NCBI GenBank assembly: GCA_029260075.1
Contig: JAJDDY010000040.1
Span: 1-50,095 of the forward strand
Origin: Phycisphaerae bacterium
Lineage (GTDB): Bacteria; Planctomycetota; Phycisphaerae; UBA1845
Length of the DNA stretch: 50,095 bases
Reading direction: 5' to 3'
This document shows positions 19,849 to 29,386 of this stretch, in pieces. The notes under the pieces are model-generated. The model did not search any database. It saw only the letters and a program-made list of their open reading frames with translations, and was not told where the DNA came from. The position numbers were made by a program, and so were the translations under genes. The first letter of the stretch is position 1, and each line of letters begins with the position of its first letter.

Positions 19849-22149
19849 ATGAACAATACCCTTACGTTGAGAAATAATCTGCTTCGTGGACGCGGTGGTC
19901 GAAGGGCGTTGGCGTTCGTGCTGACGATGCCTCTATTGACCGCAGGGCTCGCACTGGCCGGCACCACGGGCGATGTCGAGCCAAATCAGGCGGTCGACCT
20001 TCGCGACCTGCTGCAGATACGCAACGCGCTCGGCCAAACCGGAGCCCCCGGTTTCATTGGCGCGGACGTGGACAATAATGGCCTCATCAACTCGGTGGAC
20101 ATGGTGCTCTGGCGACAGAATTTCCCCTTCGTCGGCACGCCGCTCAGCCCATTTCTCCGCGTCGTCAGCCCCGCAGATGGCTCACTTACTGGCGATCGCC
20201 GCCCGACCATCGTCATCGATTACAGCCCAACGACCCTCAACGTCGACCCGGACTCCATTGTCCTTCTTGTGGACGGCGTGGACCGGACGGCGGACGCATT
20301 CACGAGCTTTCGTAGTGCCGTCTTGGCGCTCGACGCAGACCTGGGCGATGGGCTCCATAGCGTCGAGGTGACCCTCGACGATGAGCAGGGTGTCGCGGCG
20401 ATGGCACGAAGCGATTTCGAGATCGTGTCGCTTCGACTCGACCCTAAGGTCACGCCGCTCACCGGCCCGGCGCCGTTGGACGTCCGATTCATACCCGATG
20501 TCATCTGGGCGGATATTCCTCCGGCGTGGTATCGGTGGGACTGGGAAGACGACGGCGTGTACAATGTGGTGGACGCGCGACCTGACGCCCGCGTGAACAC
20601 CTTCTTTGAAGAAGGCGTCCACACCGTGCGGTTCCAGGTACAACAGAGCGACGGCACGCTTACGGATACAACCGTCGACATAGCCGTAACCGAGCGTTTC
20701 GCCAGCGTCTCTCCGGCGAACGGACGTGTGCCGCTCACGGTCTTCTTGCACGGAATCGCCGCAGACTTGGACGACCCGATCGTGCTCTACGAATGGGACT
20801 TTGATTTCGACGGCGTGTTTGCAGCCGACTACTCGTCGACGGTCGATTCGAACGTGACGCGTATCTATCCATCCGCCGGCGTGTTCCGTCCGGTGTTTCG
20901 GGCCACGCACGATTCCGGCGCTATGGTCAAATACCCGATCATTCAGGATGAACTTCAAGTCACGGCGCTCGGCGAACCGACGGCTTCGGCGTCTGCGGCA
21001 CAGGGCGCTGGCGCTTTGACGGTCAATTTTTCAGGGACGGGAATAGACGACGGAAGTATCGCACTTTACGAATGGGATTTCGAAAACGATGGGGTTTGGG
21101 ATGTTTCGAGCTCGATTTCAGGGCAGGCGAGCCACGTCTATCCCACAGCCGGCGAAAAGGTGGCTGCATTCCGCGTGACTGACAACAACGGCAACACATC
21201 GATCGATCATGTTCGCGTCGAGACGGTTGCCCCGGCGTTCCTTGAGGTTCTCGACGATACTATCTTTCCCGACCTCGACGAGATGGTCACGGTGCGAACC
21301 ACGACGACGATTGAGTCTACGGTTTGGATGTATGTTCGTGACGCGGACGGGTATATCGTTCGGACGCTTGTGGATCACGAAATTCGACCGGCGGGCGTAT
21401 ACGACGACGCATGGGACGGGCTCGATTTCCGCTATGAACCCGCGCACCCCGGAGCCTATTTTGTCGTGCTGCAATACAGCTATCCCGGACGAACGGATAC
21501 GCTTGATGCGTCGGAGACGACCGGCAACAATCATTACTTCGCCGCGCGTGTTCCGCCCATCGTAACCACGCTCGACCCGCTGGAAAACGAGCCGTTGCCT
21601 ATGGGCTTTCGTATCCCGTCGGCGTCGCGGACCTCGCTGTACATCCTGCCCGGCGGTACCAATCGAACGAACACGGTGTTCGACAACCTCGCCCTCGGCG
21701 CGGGTGACTACACGTATTTCTGGAACGGCGTAACATCCGAGGGTGGGTTTGCCAGTAAGGGAACCTATCTCTGGTCCGTCAACGGCTGGACGCTTCCCGA
21801 CAACGCTATCGTCGTACGAAGTCAACCGGAACTCGCTGATGTGATGACGACACCCACGCGCCTGAGCCCAACGGATCGGCCGTTGGGTAGCGCGATGGCT
21901 GAGGTGAGTTTCCGTGTCAACGAGCCGTCAGCGGTGTTTGCTGAAATCATCGCGATGGAAAACCTTCGAAGCCTTCGGGTGATTCGTCTATCCGATCTGC
22001 CCGCAGGATCGAATACTTTAGTTTGGGACGGAAAAGCGGCCGATGGTACGTATGTATCCCCAGGGTTCTACCGCATCGTCATGATCGCGGCGGATGATAA
22101 TGGGAACCTTTCCATCGCCCGTGACGCGATTATGGAAATAAGGTACTAA
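19849..22149 (+). CDS. Exported PKD-domain protein with N-terminal dockerin-like and FlgD-type Ig domains
   Basis: 766 residues from the ATG at 19849; an in-frame ATG at 19798 would add 17. Neither has a strong ribosome site, and the shorter form gives a normal signal peptide (ALAFVLTMPLLTAGLALAG). Residues about 40-95 carry two Ca-loop helices (GDVEPNQAVDLRDLLQ, GADVDNNGLINSVDMV), unusual because dockerins mostly lie at the C-terminus. Three PKD-like domains follow, with YRWDWEDDGVYN, YEWDFDFDGVF and YEWDFENDGVWDV. The last third has FlgD-Ig-like folds (VWMYVRDADGYIVRTL; LVWDGKAADGTYVSPGFYRI). It starts 55 bases after the giant protein gene and precedes the RHS gene, so the three may form one surface-protein unit. 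Function unknown. Confidence 0.85.
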   Translation: MNNTLTLRNNLLRGRGGRRALAFVLTMPLLTAGLALAGTTGDVEPNQAVDLRDLLQIRNALGQTGAPGFIGADVDNNGLINSVDMVLWRQNFPFVGTPLSPFLRVVSPADGSLTGDRRPTIVIDYSPTTLNVDPDSIVLLVDGVDRTADAFTSFRSAVLALDADLGDGLHSVEVTLDDEQGVAAMARSDFEIVSLRLDPKVTPLTGPAPLDVRFIPDVIWADIPPAWYRWDWEDDGVYNVVDARPDARVNTFFEEGVHTVRFQVQQSDGTLTDTTVDIAVTERFASVSPANGRVPLTVFLHGIAADLDDPIVLYEWDFDFDGVFAADYSSTVDSNVTRIYPSAGVFRPVFRATHDSGAMVKYPIIQDELQVTALGEPTASASAAQGAGALTVNFSGTGIDDGSIALYEWDFENDGVWDVSSSISGQASHVYPTAGEKVAAFRVTDNNGNTSIDHVRVETVAPAFLEVLDDTIFPDLDEMVTVRTTTTIESTVWMYVRDADGYIVRTLVDHEIRPAGVYDDAWDGLDFRYEPAHPGAYFVVLQYSYPGRTDTLDASETTGNNHYFAARVPPIVTTLDPLENEPLPMGFRIPSASRTSLYILPGGTNRTNTVFDNLALGAGDYTYFWNGVTSEGGFASKGTYLWSVNGWTLPDNAIVVRSQPELADVMTTPTRLSPTDRPLGSAMAEVSFRVNEPSAVFAEIIAMENLRSLRVIRLSDLPAGSNTLVWDGKAADGTYVSPGFYRIVMIAADDNGNLSIARDAIMEIRY

Positions 22150-22246
22150 CGCTGCTGCTGTCTTATTGAACGAATGTGACCGATTGCCAACGTGCCGCAA
22201 GTTGCCCGGCATGACATGAATGATGGGCGTGCGCTGGAGCCGAGAG

Positions 22247-25200
22247 ATGATGTTGAGATGGTCTGTTCCAATCGGGGGCGTGGTGCTGCTCCTTGGTTTC
22301 TTGTCGATGCCCCGCGTGTTCGCTGCCGATAACCCGGCCTTGGGTATTGGAGAACCGAACACGCCCTTCGACAAACCGAAAGACGAGTGCGAATGCGAGG
22401 GCGTCGAGTGTGAACCGTGCAAGTCGAGCGGTTCGCCGGTGATGTTGCAGTCGGGGCAATATTTTCAATCCTTCACAGACTTGCCCACCGATCTGTCATT
22501 CAACCCGCTACCGCGCAACGGCTCGGACGTGCCGTTCGAGTTTTCCCGCATGTACTTCAGCAACGAGTTCTACGTCGGATTCTTCGGAAAGGGCTATCAT
22601 TCCAGTCTGGACATGATGTCCATTCCAACGGCCCGTGGCGGACCGCCGAACGAGGTCGTGGTTATTCGCTGGCCTGACGCTCGACGATCGCGCTTTACCA
22701 AACAACCCGGCGGCGAATACGCCCGATCGCTCGGTCGTTTTGAAGACTTGTTCGAGATTGCCGGCGGGTTCCGACTCGTCGACACCGACCAGACCGTATA
22801 TCTGTTCGACGACGAGACGAAGCTTCTGAGCGTGACGGATCGCAACGGCAATGAAATCGCCTTCAGTTACGACAGCGAGGGTAGGCCTGTTCTCATCGCC
22901 CAGTCCGGCGGTCGCGATACCATCATCACCTACACAGCCGACGGATTCGTGGAGTCGATGACGGACTTCGCCGCGCGCACGGTATCGTACGTGTATGACG
23001 GTGTATTGCTTACGGCGTTCACAGATATCGGTGGCAACCAGTGGACCTATGAGTATGGCTCCGACGACCGGCTGGCGCGTATCATCAACCCACTCGGGCA
23101 AGTCAGTCTCGATCTCACCTATGACGCCAACGGGCGCATCTCGCGTGTGATCGACGAAGACGGCGACTTTTCCTACGCCTATCCGTCAGCCACACGAACC
23201 AACAAGACGAACACCGCGACCGGCGGCGTTTGGCAATACACCTACAACGCGCAAGGAGCGGTCACGCAAATCATCGATCCGCTAGCCGGAAGGACAAATT
23301 TCGTCTTCGACAGCATGATGAACCTGCTGAGCGAGAAGGACCCGGCTGGCAAGACCACAACCTTCACGTACAACGACGACGGGGACGTGTTGACGGAAAC
23401 CGACGCCCTAGGCCACACCACGATCAGCACGTACAACGTCGACGGTCTAATAGAAAGCGAAACCGACCCGCTCGGTGTTGTGACGCGTTATGAGTACGAC
23501 CTTGAGGGCAACCTGACGAGGATCGTCGAGGCGTTCGGTACGCTCGCACAGCGTCAATCTGTGTTCGCGTACGATGCCAACGGCAACCGGATCAGCATGC
23601 TGAACCCCGGCGGTCACAGCACGACATTCACCTACGATGCCGCCGACCGACTGACCAGCAAGACGAATCCGCTTGGCCAAACGACGAGCTATACATACGA
23701 CGTTCAGGGGAATCTGGCCACTGAGACGGACGCCCTCGGCAGCACTTGGACCTACACGTACGACATATTCTCCCGGTCGGCCACGGTCACCAATCCGCTT
23801 GGTGACACCGCGTCCAAGACGTACGACGCGGCTGGCAACCTGGTCACAGAAACAGACCACCGGGGTAATGGGACGACGCTTGCCTACGACGGGTTTGGCC
23901 GCGTCCTTTCCGAAACCCGGCCGGGCGGCGGCGTAACGACGCATGTGTTGCGCGCTGACGGATTTGTGACCTCAACGACCGATGCACTGGGGCAGGTGAC
24001 CGAGTTCGAGTACGACCTGCTGGGTCGTCTCACGCTCGAGCGTCAGCCGGACGGTCGTGAAATCGGGAAGACGTACGACGCCGTCGGCAATCAACTGACC
24101 GAAACAGATACGCAAGGCGGAGACACGTCGTTCACCTACGACGCCATTGGACAGCAACTGACAAAGACCGATTCACTGGGGAACACCACGCAAACCGCGT
24201 ACGATTTCGTAGGCCAAGTCACCTCGATCACGGCTGCGGACGGCGGCGTGCAGTCGTTTGAATACGACGACTTCGGGCAAACGACCGTCGAGCGTGACGA
24301 GTTGGGTAACGTGACCCAACGAGCATACGACGCCGTCGGCAACGTCACCAACGTCACCCTGCCTGGTGGATTTGCGACGACGTACATCCACGACGCGAAC
24401 GGGCAAGTGACCACGGAGATCAACGCGCTCGGCGGACTCGTCCAAAACTTCTACGATGCGGGCGGCAGGCTGATACGGGTTACCGATCAAAGGGGCAATG
24501 ACTGGCGGGCGACATACGATAATCTTGGACGCATCAAGTCGTCGACGAACGCACTGAACGACGCGGCGAGTTTCGCGTACGACGCGGTGGGCAACCTCAC
24601 CACGTTCACAAACGCACGCGGTCAGACGACTACGTATACCTACGACAACGAAGACCGACCGACGAGCGTCGTGCTTCCCGGAAACGTAACTAGAACGCTC
24701 GAATACGACATGCTTGGACGGCGAACGCGGGCCTCCGATCCCGACACCGACCTGACGTTCACCTACGATCACGACGGGCGCGTGCTGACCGTCGTCGACG
24801 CGAAGCTTGGCAACACCGTGACGTATACCTATCAAGGCGACCAGCTCAGTTCACGTTCGGCCACCGGATTGGACCCGGTAACCTTTGAGTATGATTCCGC
24901 AGAGCGTCTTATACGCATCATCGATGGGACGGACGCCTACACGTTGGCGTACGACGCGGTCGGGCGGCGCACGACGCTCGTGCGACCGAGTGGCGTCACT
25001 AGCAACTACATCTACAACCTACGTGGCGATACCACGGGAATTGCCCACGAGGATTCCGTCGGAACAACCTTGGACGAACTCACCTACACGGTCGACGCCT
25101 TGGGTCGCAACACGAGGATCGACTTCTCCGGCGGCGACACGGCCACCTATACATATGATCCACTGTCCCGACTGACCAACGAAACGCGCACGGGGGGCAC

Positions 25201-26410
25201 GGCGTTTCAACGGACCTATTCGTACGACGCCCTTGGCAATCGCGTCGCCAGAATTGAAGGAGGCGCGGTTACGACGTACGTCTACAATGCGGCCAACCGG
25301 TTGACCACAGAAACGACGGGCGGCGTGGCCACCACGTACGCATACGACGCGGACGGCAACCAAACCCAACGTACGACGGGGGCTGTGGTTGCGCAGCATA
25401 CGTTCGACGCCCAATCACGAATGGTCGGGTTCAGCGATCCGAATCACACCGCCACCTATGCATACGATGTGGACGGCCGGATGACGGGTGTCACGGTCGA
25501 CGGCAGTACGACCAACTACATGTATGACGACACTTCACTTCTGGCAGCAATGGACGGGGCAACCATTGCGGAGTCCTGGCTGATGGCTGGTGATCTGGTG
25601 GCTGGAGTCGACCTGGGCGGAACAAAGTACAGCGTGCTCCAAGATGTCGTCCAATCCGTTCGCGGGCTGGTGGACAGCAGCGAGGCCGTTGTGAGCGACT
25701 ACGAATATGGCGCATTCGGAACCGTCGAAGTTGAGAATGTCGGACCGAGCAGTTCCCGTCGATTTGGCAGCCGACTGCTTGATGTAGCCACCGGGAGCCC
25801 GCTGTTCAAGCACGGTGTGGTCGATGTTTCTACGGGTCGGTTTGGATCCACGGAACGGGCCGATACGTTGCATAATCGCAACGAGTATCCCCTCGGTGAG
25901 AACAACCCCGTCCGTGAACTGCCGACCGATTTCCTGGCGATCGGGTCGTTGGTGCGACCGGCCGCTTCCGGTTGGTGGACGGGCGATTGGTGGAAAGACA
26001 GCAATACCATTTTGTGTGATGGAAAGGGATCATTCGAGGTCAACCTGCACGATGATTTTGGACGCGGCAACAAGTGTGCCAAGGCCCACGAGAAGAAGCA
26101 TATCAGGGACTGGCTGTTTCGGTACGGCACGGATATTTGCAAGGGCCGATCGAGGGGCGACCTCCCCCACTTCAAACCGCCTGGAAAGGAAGCCTATAGC
26201 AAGTTCATCAAGAAGACGGAGTGCAGCGCCAACACGGTGGACTGCAATTGCGCAAAGAAGAATCGCAAGAAGTGCTGCAAAGGGAAGAACGGGAAAGCGC
26301 GGAGGAAGTGCGATCAAGAGTGGGACAAGTACATGAAGAACTTGGACCGCGATTTCAAGAACACCGGATACGTCGGTAGCAATTGCGCTACCAAGAAGTG
26401 TAGCGGCTAG
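22247..26410 (+). CDS. RHS/YD-repeat protein with Cys/Lys-rich HExxH C-terminal domain
   Basis: 1387 residues. The ATG at 22247 follows GGAG; earlier ATGs at 22220 and 22223 lack a ribosome site. A signal peptide ends near FLSMPRVFAA. Residues about 65-190 match the N-terminal RHS domain (SGSPVMLQSGQYF, FEFSRMYFS). More than thirty YD repeats follow (YTYDVQGNLATETDALG and variants). The RHS core ends in a degenerate form of the usual motif: TGRFGS...NRNEYPLGENNPVRELP. After it lies a unique tail of about 160 residues with AHEKKHIRDW (HEKKH at 1281-1285, the zincin pattern) and many Cys and Lys. In RHS toxins the shell encloses a variable C-terminal effector, so a metallopeptidase toxin is plausible but unproven. 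Confidence 0.9.
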   Translation: MMLRWSVPIGGVVLLLGFLSMPRVFAADNPALGIGEPNTPFDKPKDECECEGVECEPCKSSGSPVMLQSGQYFQSFTDLPTDLSFNPLPRNGSDVPFEFSRMYFSNEFYVGFFGKGYHSSLDMMSIPTARGGPPNEVVVIRWPDARRSRFTKQPGGEYARSLGRFEDLFEIAGGFRLVDTDQTVYLFDDETKLLSVTDRNGNEIAFSYDSEGRPVLIAQSGGRDTIITYTADGFVESMTDFAARTVSYVYDGVLLTAFTDIGGNQWTYEYGSDDRLARIINPLGQVSLDLTYDANGRISRVIDEDGDFSYAYPSATRTNKTNTATGGVWQYTYNAQGAVTQIIDPLAGRTNFVFDSMMNLLSEKDPAGKTTTFTYNDDGDVLTETDALGHTTISTYNVDGLIESETDPLGVVTRYEYDLEGNLTRIVEAFGTLAQRQSVFAYDANGNRISMLNPGGHSTTFTYDAADRLTSKTNPLGQTTSYTYDVQGNLATETDALGSTWTYTYDIFSRSATVTNPLGDTASKTYDAAGNLVTETDHRGNGTTLAYDGFGRVLSETRPGGGVTTHVLRADGFVTSTTDALGQVTEFEYDLLGRLTLERQPDGREIGKTYDAVGNQLTETDTQGGDTSFTYDAIGQQLTKTDSLGNTTQTAYDFVGQVTSITAADGGVQSFEYDDFGQTTVERDELGNVTQRAYDAVGNVTNVTLPGGFATTYIHDANGQVTTEINALGGLVQNFYDAGGRLIRVTDQRGNDWRATYDNLGRIKSSTNALNDAASFAYDAVGNLTTFTNARGQTTTYTYDNEDRPTSVVLPGNVTRTLEYDMLGRRTRASDPDTDLTFTYDHDGRVLTVVDAKLGNTVTYTYQGDQLSSRSATGLDPVTFEYDSAERLIRIIDGTDAYTLAYDAVGRRTTLVRPSGVTSNYIYNLRGDTTGIAHEDSVGTTLDELTYTVDALGRNTRIDFSGGDTATYTYDPLSRLTNETRTGGTAFQRTYSYDALGNRVARIEGGAVTTYVYNAANRLTTETTGGVATTYAYDADGNQTQRTTGAVVAQHTFDAQSRMVGFSDPNHTATYAYDVDGRMTGVTVDGSTTNYMYDDTSLLAAMDGATIAESWLMAGDLVAGVDLGGTKYSVLQDVVQSVRGLVDSSEAVVSDYEYGAFGTVEVENVGPSSSRRFGSRLLDVATGSPLFKHGVVDVSTGRFGSTERADTLHNRNEYPLGENNPVRELPTDFLAIGSLVRPAASGWWTGDWWKDSNTILCDGKGSFEVNLHDDFGRGNKCAKAHEKKHIRDWLFRYGTDICKGRSRGDLPHFKPPGKEAYSKFIKKTECSANTVDCNCAKKNRKKCCKGKNGKARRKCDQEWDKYMKNLDRDFKNTGYVGSNCATKKCSG

Positions 26411-26453
26411 CTGCGGGCGTGGATGCCGACATCCCGCTCATGGGAGAGACGCC

Positions 26454-26867
26454 ATGCGCAACACAAGGGTTCATGTCGTTCGGCGTACCGGACTGCGCCG
26501 GCTGGTCTGTTGTTTGCTAGGTACATCCGTCGCTCTGGCGGTGACCCGGTGCGACTCACCAGCGCGCGATCTGCCGGCCGGCCAACCGCGCACTCCGGAC
26601 GATGCCGCCAAGACGACCGAGCCATCGCCTCAACCGCAATCCACATCGCCGACCGCTGCGCACGACGCTGATAGCGCCGAGAAGATCGCACAGGACGAGC
26701 TTCGGCGCCGGGGTATTGACCCCAAGAGCTATATCGCCGCAACGAAACGAGTAGACTCGGAATGGGTCGTGCAATTCCTCCACAAGCCCCCTCGGCCGCC
26801 GGGTGGTCTGATTACGATTCGCGTCGGCGCGGCCGGTACAATCGAGGAATTCCGGCGCGGCAAGTGA
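26454..26867 (+). CDS. Small exported protein, candidate RHS immunity partner
   Basis: 137 residues, starting 43 bases after the RHS stop with GGGAGAGAC before the ATG. The N-terminus is a signal sequence (LVCCLLGTSVALAVTRC), possibly a lipoprotein, though Arg before the Cys makes the lipobox poor. A Pro/Thr-rich linker (about 40-75) leads to a small domain with AEKIAQDELRRRGIDP, SEWVVQFL and GGLITIRVGAAGTIEEF ending in RRGK. This order (helix, central W, GG-strand, final Gly turn) resembles NTF2-fold immunity or PepSY-like domains. The neighbourhood suggests protection against the RHS tail in the periplasm. Both the fold and the role are inferences. Confidence 0.75.
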   Translation: MRNTRVHVVRRTGLRRLVCCLLGTSVALAVTRCDSPARDLPAGQPRTPDDAAKTTEPSPQPQSTSPTAAHDADSAEKIAQDELRRRGIDPKSYIAATKRVDSEWVVQFLHKPPRPPGGLITIRVGAAGTIEEFRRGK

Positions 26868-26883
26868 CGGGTTCGTCCGATAC

Positions 26884-26968
26884 GAGCCGCGACCGTAAGG
26901 GAGTGATTTCAAACCGTCACGCCCGGAATTCAAACGTCCGCTTCTTTACGGGCGCGGCTCGGTAAACT
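26884..26968. repeat. Inverted pair of family-B repeats (GAGCCGCGACCGTAAGGGAG)
   Basis: One copy at 26884-26903 (GAGCCGCGACCGTAAGGGAG). A second, inverted and diverged copy lies at about 26944-26968 (reverse complement CCGAGCCGCGCCCGTAA). A similar inverted pair is at 37570-37633. When translated in the right frame the core gives LPYGRGS, which explains spurious peptides here. Confidence 0.7.
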
Positions 26969-27056
26969 CGTCATTCGATGTGTAACGGAGCGCGAGGCCC
27001 TTCCAAAACAGAACAACTTGTGCTACCGGTGCGTTTTGCACGATAACAAGCGGTAG

Positions 27057-28442
27057 ATGATCGTCACTATGCATTCAACCCGAAGAAACGTCGGCCGGTG
27101 GGGAACACCAGCGGCTCGCGATACATGGCCACACGGTCGCCGGTCGCCGAGCACACACGGATGTGCGAAGTGCCTGTTGGCTGGGCTCGCCGTTGTCGCC
27201 CTGTCCACGGTCGCGTGCAAGCGATCCACGCCCAACGACGTGCAGGATGGTTCCACGTCCACGACGCAGGATACCTCCTCCAAGAGTGACTCACCGAAGC
27301 AACCGACCGACTCCGCGATTCCACCGGCTCCCGGAGGTACGAGGCCCACAACCACGACCACCGCGACCAAGCTTTCCATCGCACACGTCGAACGTCTGCA
27401 GCGATCGTTCAACCCGTCAAGCGGCGAAGACGTAACCATACGGTTCTCCGTTTCCGTTCCCGCGAACGTAACGTTAACTGTCCACGGTCCCAACCGCGAG
27501 TTGGTCGCGCGTGTCCTTGACGCGAAATCGTGCCGCACAGGTTTGACGACCGTGACGTGGAATGGCCGCGATGTGGATGGGCAAATCGTCCCGGACGAAG
27601 CGTACTTCTTTCGAATCGAAGCCATCGCCGGCGATCGTAGTGACCTTTGGGATCCCTCGGTCTTGGGTGGCGGGGAGCGTATGACCGCCGGTCACCTTAC
27701 GACACTTTCTGGAAATCGTTTTTCCTATGAACTGCCGTCGGCCGGTCGCGTGCTCGTTCGAGCCGCCGTGATCGACGGACCGCTACTCAAGACGTTGGTT
27801 AACTGGTCACCGCGAACAGCCGGAGCGTGCATCGAAACGTGGAACGGAATGGACGAAGACAACCTCCGTGATCTTTCCACGCTATCGCGGCTGCGCCTGG
27901 CTGTCATGGCGTTTGCCCTACCCGACAAGACCGTCATCGCAACCGGCAACACATCCGAAGCATACCGAGCATACTATGCTCGCGTCGGCCACAAGCGTCC
28001 ACGACTCGATACGAACGTGCGCACACGTCAGGGCGATAGTGTGTTGTCGCCGCATTGGCGAATTCCACCACACCTAAACCGTGATCCGGGATTGACGATG
28101 TCCATCGCGACGAAGGGCGTCGCAGCTACACCGTCCGACACGAACGACAAAACGAATGAAGCCGCGAACGTGCTTGCGTTGACGTCAAGCGAAAGCCCCT
28201 ACCTCGTGCGGGTCGACATCCCCGATCCGCAGGAGAAGGCATTCATGAACGATCAGAGATTCGAAATGATCATCTACGTGGACGACCGGCGGGTGCTCGA
28301 AGTCGAGCAGGGGCACGTACCGTTCACCTATCCGTGGGACATTTCCAGTCTCTCACCCGGTCGACACGTATTCACGGTCAACGTCGCGAGCTTTCGCAAC
28401 CACGTCGGAACGGTCAGTCGTTTGGTGGATGTATCGCCGTGA
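27057..28442 (+). CDS. Lipoprotein with FlgD-type Ig-like domains
   Basis: 461 residues from the ATG at 27057; an alternative ATG lies at 27069. The long basic N-terminus leads to LLAGLAVVALSTVAC, a hydrophobic stretch and acceptable lipobox, followed by a Ser/Thr/Pro/Asp linker (about 55-105). Residues about 105-200 hold an FlgD-Ig-like fold (FSVSVPANVTLTVHGPNRE, TVTWNGRDVDGQIVPDEAY), and a second such fold is likely at 225-310 (YELPSAGRVLVRAAVID, ETWNGMDEDN). The C-terminal ~90 residues are another beta domain (DPQEKAFMNDQRFEMIIYVD). It is presumably attached to a membrane and faces the periplasm or surface. It overlaps the next gene by four bases and heads a five-gene run ending in an ABC substrate-binding protein. 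Confidence 0.8.
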   Translation: MIVTMHSTRRNVGRWGTPAARDTWPHGRRSPSTHGCAKCLLAGLAVVALSTVACKRSTPNDVQDGSTSTTQDTSSKSDSPKQPTDSAIPPAPGGTRPTTTTTATKLSIAHVERLQRSFNPSSGEDVTIRFSVSVPANVTLTVHGPNRELVARVLDAKSCRTGLTTVTWNGRDVDGQIVPDEAYFFRIEAIAGDRSDLWDPSVLGGGERMTAGHLTTLSGNRFSYELPSAGRVLVRAAVIDGPLLKTLVNWSPRTAGACIETWNGMDEDNLRDLSTLSRLRLAVMAFALPDKTVIATGNTSEAYRAYYARVGHKRPRLDTNVRTRQGDSVLSPHWRIPPHLNRDPGLTMSIATKGVAATPSDTNDKTNEAANVLALTSSESPYLVRVDIPDPQEKAFMNDQRFEMIIYVDDRRVLEVEQGHVPFTYPWDISSLSPGRHVFTVNVASFRNHVGTVSRLVDVSP

Positions 28443-29386
28443 AGACCTGGCACGTGTTGCTGCTGTGGTCGATCGCGACGAGCACCGCGTCTGCCTTGGC
28501 GGTCCCACCGTCGAACCTGCAACTCGCAACAATCGTTAAGCAGCAAGCCAACGATTCGCAGTTGCTGGCCTTCACCGCGTACGTCGACGACAACTGGGAC
28601 ATATTCACGTGGGATTTTGATCCCGAGCACGAACCCGTTCAGCGCACGCGCACTCCGTATGACGAGTCCGCGCCGTCGCTGGCGATGGATCAGGCCTTCT
28701 GCGTCTATGAGACCGTCGACGGTCGCCTGTGGCAGCTCGACTTGCGAACCGAACGGGCGCCGCGCGTCCTGCCATTCGGGTCCGATCAGAAGTTGGACAT
28801 GCACCCTGCGGTCTCACCACGTGGAACACAAGTCGCCTTGGCCACCAGCCTTGACCGAACGTCGGACAACACCGACTTGATCATCTACAGCACGTCGAGC
28901 CGCACGTTCGGCCGCCCGTTGCAACTTCTCTCCTTCCAACACTATCCCGCGTGGGCGCCGGACGGTCGACACATCGCCTTCGCCAATCTTCATGGGCGAC
29001 TTCAAACCGGTCGGCCAATCAGCGAAATCTGGGTGATGCGCAGCGACGCACCGTGGGCGAGGCAGATGACGCTTCTCGATGCGTTCTCGATATCTCCCGC
29101 GTGGTCGCCCGACGGCGGCTTGATCGCGTTCGCCAGCAACCGTAAGGGACGATTCGACATCCAGATCGTCGATACCGCCACGCGGGCGGTTCGACCACTC
29201 ACCGACCAGACTTCATCCGACACGGATCCCGTATTCGGTCCCGATGGACGTAAACTCATCTTCGTATCAACCCGCAGCGGCCACGTGGGCTTGTGGCGTC
29301 AGTCGCTGGACAAGAATGACGCCCGTGCCGTAACGCCGTTCGCCGGTCGAACAGGCATTGCATGTAAGGATCCGGACTGGCGATGA
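28439..29386 (+). CDS. Exported PD40 (TolB-like) beta-propeller protein
   Basis: 315 residues, starting at GTG 28439 inside the stop of the previous gene (GTGA overlap). A signal peptide is present (VLLLWSIATSTASALA). At least four PD40 blades are visible: HPAVSPRGTQVALATS, YPAWAPDGRHIAFAN, SPAWSPDGGLIAFASNRKG and DPVFGPDGRKLIFVSTRSG, with two weaker ones earlier. Such propellers form protein-binding platforms in the periplasm, as in the C-terminal half of TolB. The N-terminal TolB domain is absent, so this is not TolB itself. Translational coupling on both sides ties it to the lipoprotein before it and the ChrB-like protein after it. Confidence 0.85.
   Translation: MKTWHVLLLWSIATSTASALAVPPSNLQLATIVKQQANDSQLLAFTAYVDDNWDIFTWDFDPEHEPVQRTRTPYDESAPSLAMDQAFCVYETVDGRLWQLDLRTERAPRVLPFGSDQKLDMHPAVSPRGTQVALATSLDRTSDNTDLIIYSTSSRTFGRPLQLLSFQHYPAWAPDGRHIAFANLHGRLQTGRPISEIWVMRSDAPWARQMTLLDAFSISPAWSPDGGLIAFASNRKGRFDIQIVDTATRAVRPLTDQTSSDTDPVFGPDGRKLIFVSTRSGHVGLWRQSLDKNDARAVTPFAGRTGIACKDPDWR

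Noticed and set aside
28439-29386. Assignment as TolB
   Set aside because: Only the propeller half is present and the neighbours are not tolQRA or pal.
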